From assembly GCF_017652985.1 (NCBI RefSeq), contig NZ_JAGGDJ010000018.1, positions 1-64,000 on the forward strand: DNA of 64,000 bases, in the 5' to 3' direction. Source of the DNA: Paenibacillus artemisiicola (GTDB lineage: Bacteria; Bacillota; Bacilli; Paenibacillales; Paenibacillaceae). Below are positions 24,872-34,490 of this stretch, piece by piece. The notes under the pieces were generated by a model. That model was given only the letters and a program-made list of their open reading frames with translations, was not told where the DNA came from and ran no database searches. The translations under genes were made by a program, and so were the position numbers. Position 1 is the stretch's first letter, and each line of letters opens with the position of its first letter.

Positions 24872-26041
24872 ATGGACGAAACGCGCAAGCCCGCGGAGAG
24901 GGCGATGAGCAAGGAAGAGATCTGCACGCATTTGGGCGACGAGTACGACCGGCATCTGGGGGCGATCGTGCCGCCGATTTTCCAAAACACGCTGTTCACG
25001 CGCAAAACGACCGATCACGGCTACAGCTACACGCGCGCGGCCAACCCGACGATCGAGCTCGCCGAGAAGAAGATCGCCGCGCTGGAAGGGGCGGAAGAGG
25101 CGCGCTGCTTCTCGTCCGGCATGGCGGCGATCACGGCGGCGCTCATGACCGTCATGGAGAAGGACTGCCACATCGTCTGCCCGCGGAACGTTTACCCGCC
25201 GACGAAGGCTTTTCTGGACGATTACATGGCGAAGTTCGGCGTTGATACGACGTTCGTCTCCGGCGACAGCGCCGACGAGTTCGAGCGGGCGCTGCGCCCG
25301 AATACGAAGGCCATCTATCTCGAGACGCCGCTGTCCAACGTGTTCGCGCTGCAGGATCTGCGCGCGGTGTCCGCGCTGGCCCGGTCCCGCGGCATCGTCA
25401 CGATCGCCGACAACTCGTGGGCGACGCCGATGTACCAGAACCCGATCGCGCACGGCGTCGACCTCGTCGTTCATTCGGCGTCCAAATACCTGGGCGGCCA
25501 CAGCGACATCATCGCCGGCGTCATGGTCGGCAGCCGCGAGCGGCTGGAGCCGGTCACCCATCGCGAGCGGGGATTGTTCGGCGCGTCGATGGACCCGCAT
25601 CAGGCGTGGCTGCTGATCCGCGGCCTGCGCACGCTGCCCGTCCGGATGCGCCAGCATCAGGAGAGCGCCCTGCGGATCGCGGCGTTCCTGGAGGCGCATC
25701 CGCTGGTGGAGCGGGTGCTCTATCCCGGGCTGCCGAGCCACCCCCAATACGAGCTCGGCCGCAGCCAGATGAGCGGCTATTCCGGCCTGCTCGGCTTCGT
25801 GCCGAAGGGCAGCCGCGAAGCCATCGCCGGCCTCATGAAGGCGCTCCGCCTGTTCGAGGAAGGGCCGAGCTGGGGCGGCTTCGAAAGCCTCGTCAATTCG
25901 CCCGGCCTGTGGCTGGACGAGGAAGCGTCGCGGCGCTCCGGCATCCCGCAGGGGCTGCTGCGCGTCTCCATCGGCCTCGAGCACGCCGACGCGCTGATCG
26001 AGGATCTCGACGCGGCGCTGCACGGGATGAAGCGGGGCTAG
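24872..26041 (+). CDS. Trans-sulfuration-type PLP enzyme (cystathionine gamma-synthase / methionine gamma-lyase family)
   Basis: A 389-residue PLP-dependent enzyme. The phosphate-binding region FSSGMAAITAALM, the Asp in VTIADNSWATPMYQNP and the Schiff-base Lys205 in VVHSASKYLGGHSD identify the Cys/Met metabolism family. The Tyr and Arg of YSYTRAANPT, near residue 53, bind the cofactor phosphate of the neighbouring subunit. Length is normal. The ATG follows GGGAGG. Family members catalyse gamma- or beta-elimination or replacement on cysteine, homocysteine or methionine derivatives. Its place between glycan-degrading genes is odd, and the physiological substrate cannot be named. Confidence 0.88.
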   Translation: MDETRKPAERAMSKEEICTHLGDEYDRHLGAIVPPIFQNTLFTRKTTDHGYSYTRAANPTIELAEKKIAALEGAEEARCFSSGMAAITAALMTVMEKDCHIVCPRNVYPPTKAFLDDYMAKFGVDTTFVSGDSADEFERALRPNTKAIYLETPLSNVFALQDLRAVSALARSRGIVTIADNSWATPMYQNPIAHGVDLVVHSASKYLGGHSDIIAGVMVGSRERLEPVTHRERGLFGASMDPHQAWLLIRGLRTLPVRMRQHQESALRIAAFLEAHPLVERVLYPGLPSHPQYELGRSQMSGYSGLLGFVPKGSREAIAGLMKALRLFEEGPSWGGFESLVNSPGLWLDEEASRRSGIPQGLLRVSIGLEHADALIEDLDAALHGMKRG

Positions 26042-26099
26042 GCCGTTGGCGGCGGCGCCGGGTGCATGGACCCGCGCCGGCCGGGGCGCTGCCTGAGCC

Positions 26100-26306
26100 G
26101 CAGTCCGAATGCGGCTCGCGGTCCTGCGGCAGCAGGGCTGCCTCAGACCTCCGCGCCCCTCCCACGCTGCAGTCCGAATGCGGCTCGCGGTCCTGTGGCA
26201 GCAGGGCTGCCTCAGACCTCCGCGCTCCTCCCACGCTGCAGTCCGAATGCGGCTCGCGGTCCTGTGGCCGCAGGGCTGCCTCAGACCTCCGCGCTCCTTC
26301 CGGGCC
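26100..26306. repeat. Three-copy 69-bp tandem repeat
   Basis: Units starting GCAGTCCGAATGCGGCTCGC lie at 26100, 26169 and 26238. The period is exactly 69 bp and copies differ at only a few bases. It begins 59 bp after the PLP-enzyme stop codon. The period is a multiple of three, but no start or ribosome site marks a gene. Confidence 0.85.
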
Positions 26307-26517
26307 GCGGCCTGCAATACTGCGCCGGGACCTGTCCCAGGCGTCCGTGTTACCCTCCGCGGCTCGCGAATCGGCATCCTGGCCGCAACTCCGGACGTTC
26401 GCGCCGGCCGGGCTTTGTGATTTTGCGCCCGTGTGGCTTTCCCAGGCGTCTCCGAGTCCTTTCCGCTCCCCTGATCACGTAGGGACCGGGGGAGAATTGT
26501 GAGCAGAAGGTGAAGCG
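26307..26517. other. Non-coding stretch between two repeat arrays
   Basis: GC-rich sequence between the 69-bp and 52-bp arrays. I see no gene, promoter or terminator here. Confidence 0.4.
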
Positions 26518-27260
26518 GTAACCTACATAGGCGTTAAATGGGCCGAAACCAGCGCAAGAGGGTGATCCAGTAACCTACATAGACGGTGAACGGACCGAAA
26601 ACCGGTACAAGAAGGTGAGCCAGTAACCTACATAGACGGTGAACGGGCTGAAAGCAGTGCAAGAAGGTGATCCAGTAACCTACATAGACGGTGAACAGGC
26701 CGAAAGCAGCGCAAGAAGGTGAACCAGTAACCTACATAGACCGCGAACGGACCGAAAACCGGTGCAAGAAGGTGAGCCAGTAACCTACATAGACGGCGAA
26801 CGGGCCGGAACCAGCGCAGGAGGGTGAGCCAGTAACCTACATAGACGGCGAACGGGCCGGAACCAGCGCAGGAGGGTGAGCCAGTAACCTACATAGACGG
26901 CGAACGGGCCGGAACCAGCGCAGGAGGGTGAGCCAGTAACCTACATAGACGGCGAACAGGCCGAAAGCAGCGCAAGAAGGTGACCCAGTAACCTACATAG
27001 GCGTTAAACGGGCTGAAAGCAGCGCAGGAGGGTGATCCAGTAACCTACATAGGCGTTAAACGGGCCGGAACCGGCGCAAGAGGGTGACCCGATAACCTAC
27101 ATAGGCGTTAAACGGGCCGGAACCGGTGCAAGAAGGTGATCCAGTAACCTACATAGACGGCGAACAGGCCGAAAGCAGCGCAAGAAGGTGAACCAGTAAC
27201 CTACATAGACGGTAAACGGGCCGGAAACAGCGCAAGAGGGTGACCCGGTAACCTGCAAAA
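26518..27260. repeat. 52-bp tandem repeat array (about 14 units)
   Basis: GTAACCTACATAG recurs at 26518, 26570, 26623, 26674, 26726, 26780, 26832, 26884, 26936, 26988, 27040, 27144 and 27196, with one diverged unit near 27092 and a broken one at 27248. The period is 52 bp, occasionally one or two more. Units are contiguous and share GGCGAACGGGCCG and GCGCAAGA. Each unit junction contains AGGTGA-NCC-NGTAACCT, an imperfect palindrome. Three consecutive units (from about 26780) are identical over long stretches, which suggests recent expansion. All frames look non-coding. Confidence 0.9.
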
Positions 27261-27488
27261 ACGGCACGCGACCGGGGGTATCGCGCCGCTTTCGCCGTTT
27301 GCGCTGCCCGGCACACGGGTTCACGCGCAGTCCGCTCGGCCGAGCGCCTCGCCGCTCGGCCGTGCCCGGCTTGCCCGCGGGCCAGCCGCGAGCCCGCCCC
27401 CGCCCCGCAGGGGCGCATGCCGCTCGCGCCCGCCCGTTTCGTGCCGGCATGTCCGCCCGCATCCGTCCGCACTTCGCCCAACGTCAAG
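27261..27488. other. GC-rich non-coding stretch upstream of the ABC operon
   Basis: No gene supported. The sequence becomes abruptly A/T-rich at about 27485, where the promoter region of the next operon begins. Confidence 0.35.
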
Positions 27489-27546
27489 AAATCTAATAAA
27501 ATGTAAAAAATCCCGCATGTGAAACGCTTACATAACCCGCTACACT
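27489..27546 (+). promoter_or_regulatory. Regulatory region of the Lpl-type ABC operon
   Basis: AAATCTAATAAAATGTAAAA (27489-27508) partly resembles the motif at 18413 and 21567. ATGTGAAACGCTTACAT (27517-27533) is a cre-like imperfect palindrome with one extra base relative to the consensus. TACACT at 27541-27546 could be the -10 box. Confidence 0.4.
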
Positions 27547-27577
27547 TGAAGTATCCCAAACGGAAAGAGGGGAGCAA

Positions 27578-28543
27578 GTGGAAGCGCAAACCGATAAAAG
27601 CCTCGTTCTTCCCTACGAAGCGGACGCCGCCGCGACGAAGCGCACGACCTGGAAACGAATCCGCAAAAACATCGATCTCTATCTCTGCCTGACGCCGGGG
27701 CTCGTCTACTTCTTCATCTTTTGCTACATCCCGATGTTCGGGCTGCTGATCGCCTTCAAGGACTACAACATGTTCCAAGGCGTCTTCAAGAGCCCGTGGA
27801 ACGACTTCGCGTACTTCAAGGAAATGATCCACCTGCCGGACCTCTACAAGATTACGCGGAACACCCTCATGCTGAACGTGCTCGGCCTCGTCTTCGGCTT
27901 CCCGGCGCCGATCATCCTCGCCATTCTGCTGAACGAGGTGCGCAGCAACTATTTCAAGCGCGTGACGCAGTCGCTCCTGTACCTGCCGCACTTCATGTCC
28001 TGGGTGCTCATGGGCGGCATGATCTACGCGCTGCTATCGCCGAAGTACGGCATCGTCAACCAAGTCCTGCAGTGGATCGGCCTGCAGCCGGTGTATTTCA
28101 TGGGCGAGAACGCCTGGTGGGTGACCGTCTTCATCGGCTCGGGCATCTGGGCCGGCGTCGGCTGGGGCACGATCATCTACCTCGCGGCGATGACGACGCT
28201 CGATCCCCATCTGTACGAGGCGGCGGCGATCGACGGCGCGGGCCGGTGGAAGAAGATCGTTCACGTCACGCTGCCGGGCATCATGCCCACGATCGTCATT
28301 CTGTTGATCCTGAACCTCGGCCACATGGTCTCGATCGGCTTCGAGCAGCCGTACGCGATGATGAATCCGCTCGTCATGGACGTGGCGGACGTGCTCAGCA
28401 CCTACATTTACGATCTCGGCATCCGGCAGGGCGGCTTCGGCTTGACGACGGCGATCGGCATGATCCAATCGCTCGTCAATCTGGCGCTCATTTTCGGCGC
28501 CAACTTCGCGGCGAACAAGATGGGCCGCGAAGGCATCTGGTAG
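27578..28543 (+). CDS. ABC transporter permease (LplB/YteP type)
   Basis: A 321-residue permease with a cytoplasmic N-terminal tail and about six membrane spans. Typical segments are LYLCLTPGLVYFFIFCYIPM, FLYNTLMLN-like RNTLMLNVLGLVFGF, SLLYLPHFMSWVLMGG and the EAA loop EAAAIDGAGRWKKIVHVTLP. It starts at GTG behind a GAAAGAGGGGAG ribosome site. It is the first gene of a permease, permease, binding-protein operon with no ATPase, as is normal for Lpl/Yte systems that use a shared MsmX-type ATPase. The likely cargo is a complex oligosaccharide such as an unsaturated rhamnogalacturonide. Confidence 0.92.
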   Translation: MEAQTDKSLVLPYEADAAATKRTTWKRIRKNIDLYLCLTPGLVYFFIFCYIPMFGLLIAFKDYNMFQGVFKSPWNDFAYFKEMIHLPDLYKITRNTLMLNVLGLVFGFPAPIILAILLNEVRSNYFKRVTQSLLYLPHFMSWVLMGGMIYALLSPKYGIVNQVLQWIGLQPVYFMGENAWWVTVFIGSGIWAGVGWGTIIYLAAMTTLDPHLYEAAAIDGAGRWKKIVHVTLPGIMPTIVILLILNLGHMVSIGFEQPYAMMNPLVMDVADVLSTYIYDLGIRQGGFGLTTAIGMIQSLVNLALIFGANFAANKMGREGIW

Positions 28544-28598
28544 CGTCCGGCCGCGCCGCCGCACATCCGAACGACAGCCGGGAAAGGGGAGAATCGTC

Positions 28599-29522
28599 AT
28601 GCCGCAGCAAGCGGAATCGGCCCGACCGCAGGGATACCGCCACAAGAAACGGTACTCCGGGTGGGACGTGGCCTTCAACGTCTTCAACTACGGCCTCATC
28701 AGCGTCATCGCGTTCGTCTGCATCTTCCCGTTCGTCAACACGATCGCCAACGCGTTCAGCAGCAGCCACGCGATTCAATCCGGCAAGGTGTTCCTCTGGC
28801 CGGTCGGATTCCAGCTCGACGCCATGAAATCGGTGTTTTGGGACGACAACGTCATCCGCGCCATGCTCGTCACGATCTACGTCACGGTGGTCGGCACGGC
28901 GATCAACATGGTCATGACGATTTTGACGGCGTACCCGCTGGCGCGGCGGGACCTGGTGGGGCGCAAATATTTCATGAACTACATGATCTTCACGATGATG
29001 TTCAGCGGCGGCCTCATTCCGAGCTACCTGCTCAACAAGGAGCTGGGCCTGCTCAACACGCTCTGGGCGATCATGATTCCCGGCGCCGTCAGCGCCTTCA
29101 ACGTCATCATCATGAAGTCGTTCTTCCAAAACATGCCCGAGGAGCTCCGCGAGGCGGCCGTCATGGACGGCTGCGGCAACATCCGCTACCTCGTGCGCAT
29201 CGTGCTCCCGCTCTCCGGCGCGGTCATGGCGACGATCGGCCTGTTCTACGCCGTCGGCCACTGGAACAGCTACATGGGCGCGGTCATCATGATCGACAAC
29301 CCCGACCTGTACACGCTGCAGGTGCGGCTGCGGAACATTTTGCTGCTGTCGCAGATGGATACCTCGCTCGAGGTCATGCAGCAGCAGGGCAAGCTGCAGG
29401 TCATCGAGGAGTCGCTGAAGGCGGCCACCGCCGTCTTCGCCACGGTGCCGATTCTGATCGTGTATCCGTTTCTGCAGAAATACTTCGTCAAAGGCTCGTT
29501 CCTCGGCTCCGTGAAGGGCTGA
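28599..29522 (+). CDS. ABC transporter permease (LplC/YtcP type)
   Basis: A 307-residue permease with about six spans. The N-terminal region YSGWDVAFNVFNYGLIS, the FVNTIANAFSSSHAI segment and the EAA loop EAAVMDGCGNIRYLVRIVLP are characteristic of LplC/YtcP. The ATG follows AAAGGGGAG. It lies 55 bp after the first permease gene and 152 bp before the binding-protein gene. It completes the membrane channel for the oligosaccharide importer. Confidence 0.92.
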   Translation: MPQQAESARPQGYRHKKRYSGWDVAFNVFNYGLISVIAFVCIFPFVNTIANAFSSSHAIQSGKVFLWPVGFQLDAMKSVFWDDNVIRAMLVTIYVTVVGTAINMVMTILTAYPLARRDLVGRKYFMNYMIFTMMFSGGLIPSYLLNKELGLLNTLWAIMIPGAVSAFNVIIMKSFFQNMPEELREAAVMDGCGNIRYLVRIVLPLSGAVMATIGLFYAVGHWNSYMGAVIMIDNPDLYTLQVRLRNILLLSQMDTSLEVMQQQGKLQVIEESLKAATAVFATVPILIVYPFLQKYFVKGSFLGSVKG

Positions 29523-29674
29523 CGGAAGGCGGCGCGCGACAGGAACGGAGGGCCGCCGGCCAACGCGGCGCTCCTGAGATAGAGGCCCGGCTGCTCGGGA
29601 GAAGCGGCGGAAGGCGAGGCAAGGCGCATCCGGGTCGGAAGCATTCCTGTAAATCAAGCAAAGGAGGAATACCG

Positions 29675-31378
29675 GTGGTCAAATTCAAAACGGGGGCCGC
29701 GTTCGGCCTGGCGCTCATCCTGGCCTTCGCCATGCTGCTCGCGGCCTGCTCGAACGGGAATAACGGCAACGGAGGCGCAAGCGGCAACGGGGGCACGAAC
29801 GGCAGCGGGAACGGGGGCGCCGCGGCGGCCGGCGACGGCGGCACGCAGCCGGCGAACGAGCCGAAAGAAGAAGCGCCGGCCAAGACGGCGAAGCTGCGCG
29901 TCATGATTTACGACCGGGGCAACGCGCCCGAGGGCATGAAGCTGACGGAGGCGCCGCTTCTCAAGTGGGCGCAGGAGCAGGTGAAGCCGCTCGGCATCGA
30001 CCTCGAGTACGTGGCGGTGCCGCGGGCGGAAGCCGAAGACAAGCTGAACGTGTGGCTGGCTTCGGGCCAGGCGCCGGACATCATTTTCACCTACGACACG
30101 AACACGCTCTTCAAGTACGCGGAGCAGGGCGGCATCTGGCAGCTGGACGATCTGCTCGCCGAGTACGGCCCGCAAATCCAGAAGAACAACCAGAAGGCGC
30201 TGGACGAAGCCGGCACGTACGAGGGCAAGCGCTTCGCCATCCCGGCGCTGCGCGCCAACCCCCACGTCGGCCCGGCGATGAAGATCCGCCAGGACTGGCT
30301 CGACAAGCTCGGCATGCAGGCGCCGACGACGCCCGACGAGCTGTACGCGGTGCTGAAGGCGTTCAAGGAGAAGGATCCCGGCGGCGTCGGCAAGGATAAA
30401 GTGGTCCCGTTCGCGTTCCCGGCCATCGGCAAGGCGTTCATGTACGCCATGTCCGGCGCGTTCGGCATCAACCCGCAGCTGATGGGCAACGGCACCGACA
30501 TGTTCGGCGGCGTGTGGAAGGACGGCAAGTTCGTCTCCAACATCGCCACGCCGAACGCGCTCGAGATGTTCAAGTTCCTCAATAAGCTGTACAAAGAAGG
30601 GCTCATTCCGAAGGAATTCGGCACGGACGTCAACAACCAGCAGTTCAACCAGTACGTCGCGCAGGGCGTGACCGGCTTCGTCGAAAACAACGATTCCGGC
30701 TGGGGGCTTACCGACTCCACGCGCAAAGCGGTGCCGGACGCGAGATGGATGCCGATCGACCCGCTGAAGAGCGCGGACGGCAAGCAGTACGCCGGCGGGG
30801 CCCCGGACTACGGCATGTTCATCATGATTCCGAAGGCGAGCAAGGAAGAACAGGCAATCGCGGCCGTGAAGTATTTGAACTGGATGGCCGATCCGGCCAA
30901 CATCGTAACGCTCCAATCCGGCATCGAAGGCGTGCACTACAAGGTCAACGCCGACGGCACGCGCGAGGTCATCGATCCGGAGAAGAACGCGAAGGAAGTC
31001 GACTGGTACGCCGGTCCGGGCGACCTGGAGATCATCCAGCAGGGCCAGCCGATGAGCACGCCGGAGCAGCTGAAGGTCGCGGGCACGAACGCGAAGCTGT
31101 TCGACGTCGATTACTACGTCAACGTCACGACCAAGTACGATTCGGTCTTCGCGAACTACACGCCGCCGGCCGTCATCCTGACCGATCCGCGCCCGTTCGC
31201 GCAGAAGAACCAGGAGACGATCAAGAAGTTCCTCAACGAATCGATGACCAAGATCATCGTCGCCGACGATCCCGAGAAGGAATACGACACGATGATCGCG
31301 GGCTGGAAGAAGCTCGGCGGGGAGCAGTACGACCAGGAGCTGACCGACGCGTACGCCAAAATCGGCTATACGCCGTAA
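29675..31378 (+). CDS. ABC transporter substrate-binding lipoprotein (LplA/YtcQ type)
   Basis: A 567-residue binding protein, the larger size typical of oligosaccharide-specific LplA/YtcQ proteins. The signal peptide has a hydrophobic core (LALILAFAM) and the lipobox LLAAC with Cys25. A Gly/Asn/Ser-rich spacer covers about residues 26-70. The bilobal domain begins LRVMIYDRGNAPEG. Translation starts at GTG 29675, with AAGGAGGAA 7 bp upstream. The gene is last in the operon and is followed by a terminator. It would present rhamnose- or uronate-containing oligosaccharides to the two permeases. Confidence 0.92.
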   Translation: MVKFKTGAAFGLALILAFAMLLAACSNGNNGNGGASGNGGTNGSGNGGAAAAGDGGTQPANEPKEEAPAKTAKLRVMIYDRGNAPEGMKLTEAPLLKWAQEQVKPLGIDLEYVAVPRAEAEDKLNVWLASGQAPDIIFTYDTNTLFKYAEQGGIWQLDDLLAEYGPQIQKNNQKALDEAGTYEGKRFAIPALRANPHVGPAMKIRQDWLDKLGMQAPTTPDELYAVLKAFKEKDPGGVGKDKVVPFAFPAIGKAFMYAMSGAFGINPQLMGNGTDMFGGVWKDGKFVSNIATPNALEMFKFLNKLYKEGLIPKEFGTDVNNQQFNQYVAQGVTGFVENNDSGWGLTDSTRKAVPDARWMPIDPLKSADGKQYAGGAPDYGMFIMIPKASKEEQAIAAVKYLNWMADPANIVTLQSGIEGVHYKVNADGTREVIDPEKNAKEVDWYAGPGDLEIIQQGQPMSTPEQLKVAGTNAKLFDVDYYVNVTTKYDSVFANYTPPAVILTDPRPFAQKNQETIKKFLNESMTKIIVADDPEKEYDTMIAGWKKLGGEQYDQELTDAYAKIGYTP

Positions 31379-31406
31379 TCGCGGGCGCGTTTGCGGCCGA
31401 AGGGGG

Positions 31407-31433
31407 AGACCGCTGACGCGATCAGCGGTCTTT
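31407..31433 (+). terminator. Intrinsic terminator after the ABC operon
   Basis: AGACCGCTGA (31407-31416) pairs perfectly with TCAGCGGTCT (31422-31431), loop CGCGA, then a short T-run. It separates the ABC operon from the rhamnosidase gene. Confidence 0.75.
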
Positions 31434-31651
31434 CCGCGCCGTTGGCCCGCAGGGGGAGAATAACCGGCCGGGCGAACGACTGGCCGGGTGGCCGGCGCGA
31501 ACGACCGGCCGCTGTCGGAGAGCGGCCGATGGCTAGGAGATCCGGCTGATCGTCGGCCGGACGATATCCATGAAATCGGCGCAGGCCGCCGGGGAAGGGC
31601 GCAAGAGCCCGATCCGATCCGGCCTGCCGCCCAGGCGGAGGGGGATGCGCC

Positions 31652-34375
31652 ATGACGCTGCGCGTCTATGGCTTGAGAACGGAATACCTGACCGATCCGG
31701 TAGGGATCGACGCGCCGCGGCCGCGGCTGGGCTGGCTGCTCGGCGCGGACTTCCGCGGGGCGGCTCAATCCGCCTGCCGCGTGCTGGTCGCGAGCGCGAC
31801 GGAGCTGCTGGCCGAAGGGAAGGCGGACGTATGGGATTCGGGCAGGCTCGCGTCGGACCGTCCGGGTCCCGTCGCGTACGGCGGCCCGCCGCTGTTATCC
31901 GGGCGCCGTTACGTCTGGAAGGCGATGGCGTGGGACGGGGACGGCCGCGAATCGCCGTGGAGCGAGCCGGGGTCGTGGACGATGGGGCTGCTGTCGCGGG
32001 CCGACTGGACGGGCGCATGGGTCGGGCTGAAGAGCGCCCATAAACCGACGCATGCCGAGCCGAAGCCGGCCGCGTACGTGCGCGGCGCCTTCCGGACCGA
32101 AGGCGGCGGCCGGGTCCGGCGGGCCGTGCTCCACTGCGCCGTGCTCGGCGCCTACGAGCTGCACGTCAACGGGCGGCGGATCGGGGAAGGGACGCTTCTG
32201 CCGGACTGGACGGATTACAACGTCCGCCTGCATTACCAGACGTTCGACGTCACCGGCGAGGTGGCGGAGGGGGACAACGCCCTCGCGCTCCTGCTCGGCC
32301 ACGGCTGGTATTCCGGCTACATCGGCATGTTCGGCTACCAGCGTTACGGCCAGGATCCCCGCGCGCTGGTACAGCTGAATCTCGAATACGAGGACGGCTC
32401 GCGGCAGTCCGTCGTCTCCGGCACGGACTGGAAAGCGTCGTTCGGCGCGCTGACGGCGACCGATTTCCAGATGGGCGAGACGTACGACGCCCGGCTGGAG
32501 GCGGCCGGCTGGACCGGCGCCGGCTTCGACGACGCGGCTTGGCCGGCGGCCCAGCGGTTCTACGACTTCAAGGGCCGGCTGCGGGGCGCGGTCATGCCTC
32601 CGGTAAGCGCCGTCGCCGAGCTGGCGCCCGCGTCCGTCGTCCGCAAGCCGGACGGCCGCTATCTCCTCGACATGGGCCAGAACATGGTCGGCCGGCTTCG
32701 GCTGACGCTCCGGGGCGCGGCGGGCGACGTCGTGACGGTGCGCCACGGCGAGATGCTGGACGCCGCCGGCGAGCTGTACACGGACAACCTGCGGCTGGCG
32801 CGGCAGATCGACGTCTATACGCTGAAGGGCGACGGGCCGGAGACCTTCGAGCCGCATTTTACGCTGCACGGGTTCCGATACGCGGAAATCGCCGGCTGCG
32901 GCGACGATTTCGGCGCGGCGGACGCGGCCGGGGTCGTCTACGCCACCGCGCTGGCGAAGACGGGCTCCCTCGAGACGTCGGATCCGCTGCTGAACCGGCT
33001 GCTGCGCAACATCGAATGGACGCAGCGCGGCAACTTCGTCAGCGTCCCGACGGATTGTCCCCAACGCGACGAACGGCTCGGCTGGAGCGGCGACGCGCAG
33101 GTGTTCTTCCGCACGGCCGCCTACTTCGCGGACGCGGCGCCGTTCTTCGCGAAATGGATGGCCGATCTGGCCGACGCCCAGCGCCCGACCGGCGCCTTCA
33201 CGGATTTCGCGCCGTTCATCGCCGGGGGCAAGACCGAGCACGGCGGCGACATGACCTACGACCATACCGCCTCGGCGGGCTGGGGCGACGCCGGCGTCCT
33301 CATTCCGTGGATGATGTACCGGACGTACGGCGATACCGCGATCATCGAGGCGCACTTCGACGCGATGGCGCGCTGGATCGGCTTCCTGCGCGACCTCCGG
33401 CCCGGCCATCTGCGCGAGGACCTGCCGCAGTTCGGCGACTGGCTCTCGCTCGCCGAGGCGCGCGGGCCGAGCGGCCTGCCCAATACGGCGCCGTTCTCGA
33501 CGACGCCGTACGACGTGTTCGGCACGGCGTATTACGCGCATTCCGCCGACCTCCTGTCGCGGATGGCGGCGATTATCGGCCGGACGGCGGAGGCGGAGCG
33601 GTACGCCCGGCTGTTCGCCGAGATCAAGGCGGCGTTCAACGCGGCGTACGTCGACGCGGAAGGCCGGATCAAGGGCGATACGCAGGCGGCCTACGCGCTC
33701 GCGCTGGGGATGGAACTGCTGCCGGAGCCCAAGCGGCCGTATGCCGTGCGGCGCATCCTCGAGCTGCTGGAGGCGAACGGCTGGCATATGACGACCGGCA
33801 TCCACGGCACCAAATATTTGCTGGCCGCGCTCGTCGAGGCCGGTCATGAGGACGCCGCGTTCCGTCTGCTGAACCAGCGGGAATACCCGTCCTGGTTCTA
33901 CTCGGTGCTGCAGGGCGCGACGACGATCTGGGAGCGCTGGGACGGCTGGACCGAGGAGCGGGGCTTCCAGCGCCCGGGGATGAATTCCTTCAACCATTAC
34001 GCGCTCGGCGCCGTCGGGGAATGGCTGTTTCGCTTCGTCGGCGGGATCGACCTCGATCCGGAGCGTCCCGGCTTCCGGCATATCCGTATTCAGCCGCGCA
34101 TCGGCGGCGGCTTGGAACATGCCGACTGCCGTTACGACTCCGCGGCGGGACCGATCGTCTGCCGCTGGAGGACCGCGGCCGGGCGGCTGGAGCTGGACGC
34201 GGAGATTCCCGCCGGCGCGACCGCCGAGGTGCGCATTCCGCGGCGCGCGGGCCGGCGGGTGACCGAATCGGGTGCCGATCCGGCGCGGGCCGACGGCGTG
34301 AGGGCGGTCGTGGAGACGGACGCCGCGCTCTTCGTGACGGTCGGCTCCGGGAGCTATCGGTTCGTCGCGGAGTAG
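31652..34375 (+). CDS. Alpha-L-rhamnosidase, glycoside hydrolase family 78
   Basis: A 907-residue enzyme with the usual multi-domain layout: N-terminal beta-sandwich domains (residues 1-430), the (alpha/alpha)6 catalytic barrel (about 430-790) and a C-terminal beta-sandwich. The family signature SVPTDCPQRDERLGWSGDAQ contains the general-acid Glu474, and GATTIWERWDGW holds the general-base Glu761. There is no signal peptide, so it acts inside the cell on imported oligosaccharides. The ATG follows GGCGGAGGGGG. It would remove terminal alpha-L-rhamnose, matching the GH105 enzymes that remove unsaturated galacturonate from alternating rhamnogalacturonan fragments. Confidence 0.95.
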   Translation: MTLRVYGLRTEYLTDPVGIDAPRPRLGWLLGADFRGAAQSACRVLVASATELLAEGKADVWDSGRLASDRPGPVAYGGPPLLSGRRYVWKAMAWDGDGRESPWSEPGSWTMGLLSRADWTGAWVGLKSAHKPTHAEPKPAAYVRGAFRTEGGGRVRRAVLHCAVLGAYELHVNGRRIGEGTLLPDWTDYNVRLHYQTFDVTGEVAEGDNALALLLGHGWYSGYIGMFGYQRYGQDPRALVQLNLEYEDGSRQSVVSGTDWKASFGALTATDFQMGETYDARLEAAGWTGAGFDDAAWPAAQRFYDFKGRLRGAVMPPVSAVAELAPASVVRKPDGRYLLDMGQNMVGRLRLTLRGAAGDVVTVRHGEMLDAAGELYTDNLRLARQIDVYTLKGDGPETFEPHFTLHGFRYAEIAGCGDDFGAADAAGVVYATALAKTGSLETSDPLLNRLLRNIEWTQRGNFVSVPTDCPQRDERLGWSGDAQVFFRTAAYFADAAPFFAKWMADLADAQRPTGAFTDFAPFIAGGKTEHGGDMTYDHTASAGWGDAGVLIPWMMYRTYGDTAIIEAHFDAMARWIGFLRDLRPGHLREDLPQFGDWLSLAEARGPSGLPNTAPFSTTPYDVFGTAYYAHSADLLSRMAAIIGRTAEAERYARLFAEIKAAFNAAYVDAEGRIKGDTQAAYALALGMELLPEPKRPYAVRRILELLEANGWHMTTGIHGTKYLLAALVEAGHEDAAFRLLNQREYPSWFYSVLQGATTIWERWDGWTEERGFQRPGMNSFNHYALGAVGEWLFRFVGGIDLDPERPGFRHIRIQPRIGGGLEHADCRYDSAAGPIVCRWRTAAGRLELDAEIPAGATAEVRIPRRAGRRVTESGADPARADGVRAVVETDAALFVTVGSGSYRFVAE

Positions 34376-34490
34376 CGTGAGGGCGCCCCGGCAGGAGCAA
34401 GGCTTCGCGGCGCAGGCAAGCAAGCGGGCGCGGCTTCGCGGCCGCGCGACAATCCGTCCGCCCGAAGGGGCGGCGAAGCGGGGGGAACGC

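Noticed and set aside
26518..27260. CRISPR array
   Set aside because: The 52-bp units are contiguous and similar over their whole length. There are no unique spacers and no cas genes in the window.
28661..31378. A 905-residue fusion of permease and binding protein
   Set aside because: The first third is the wrong frame of the permease gene. A signal peptide with lipobox starts at GTG 29675 behind AAGGAGG.
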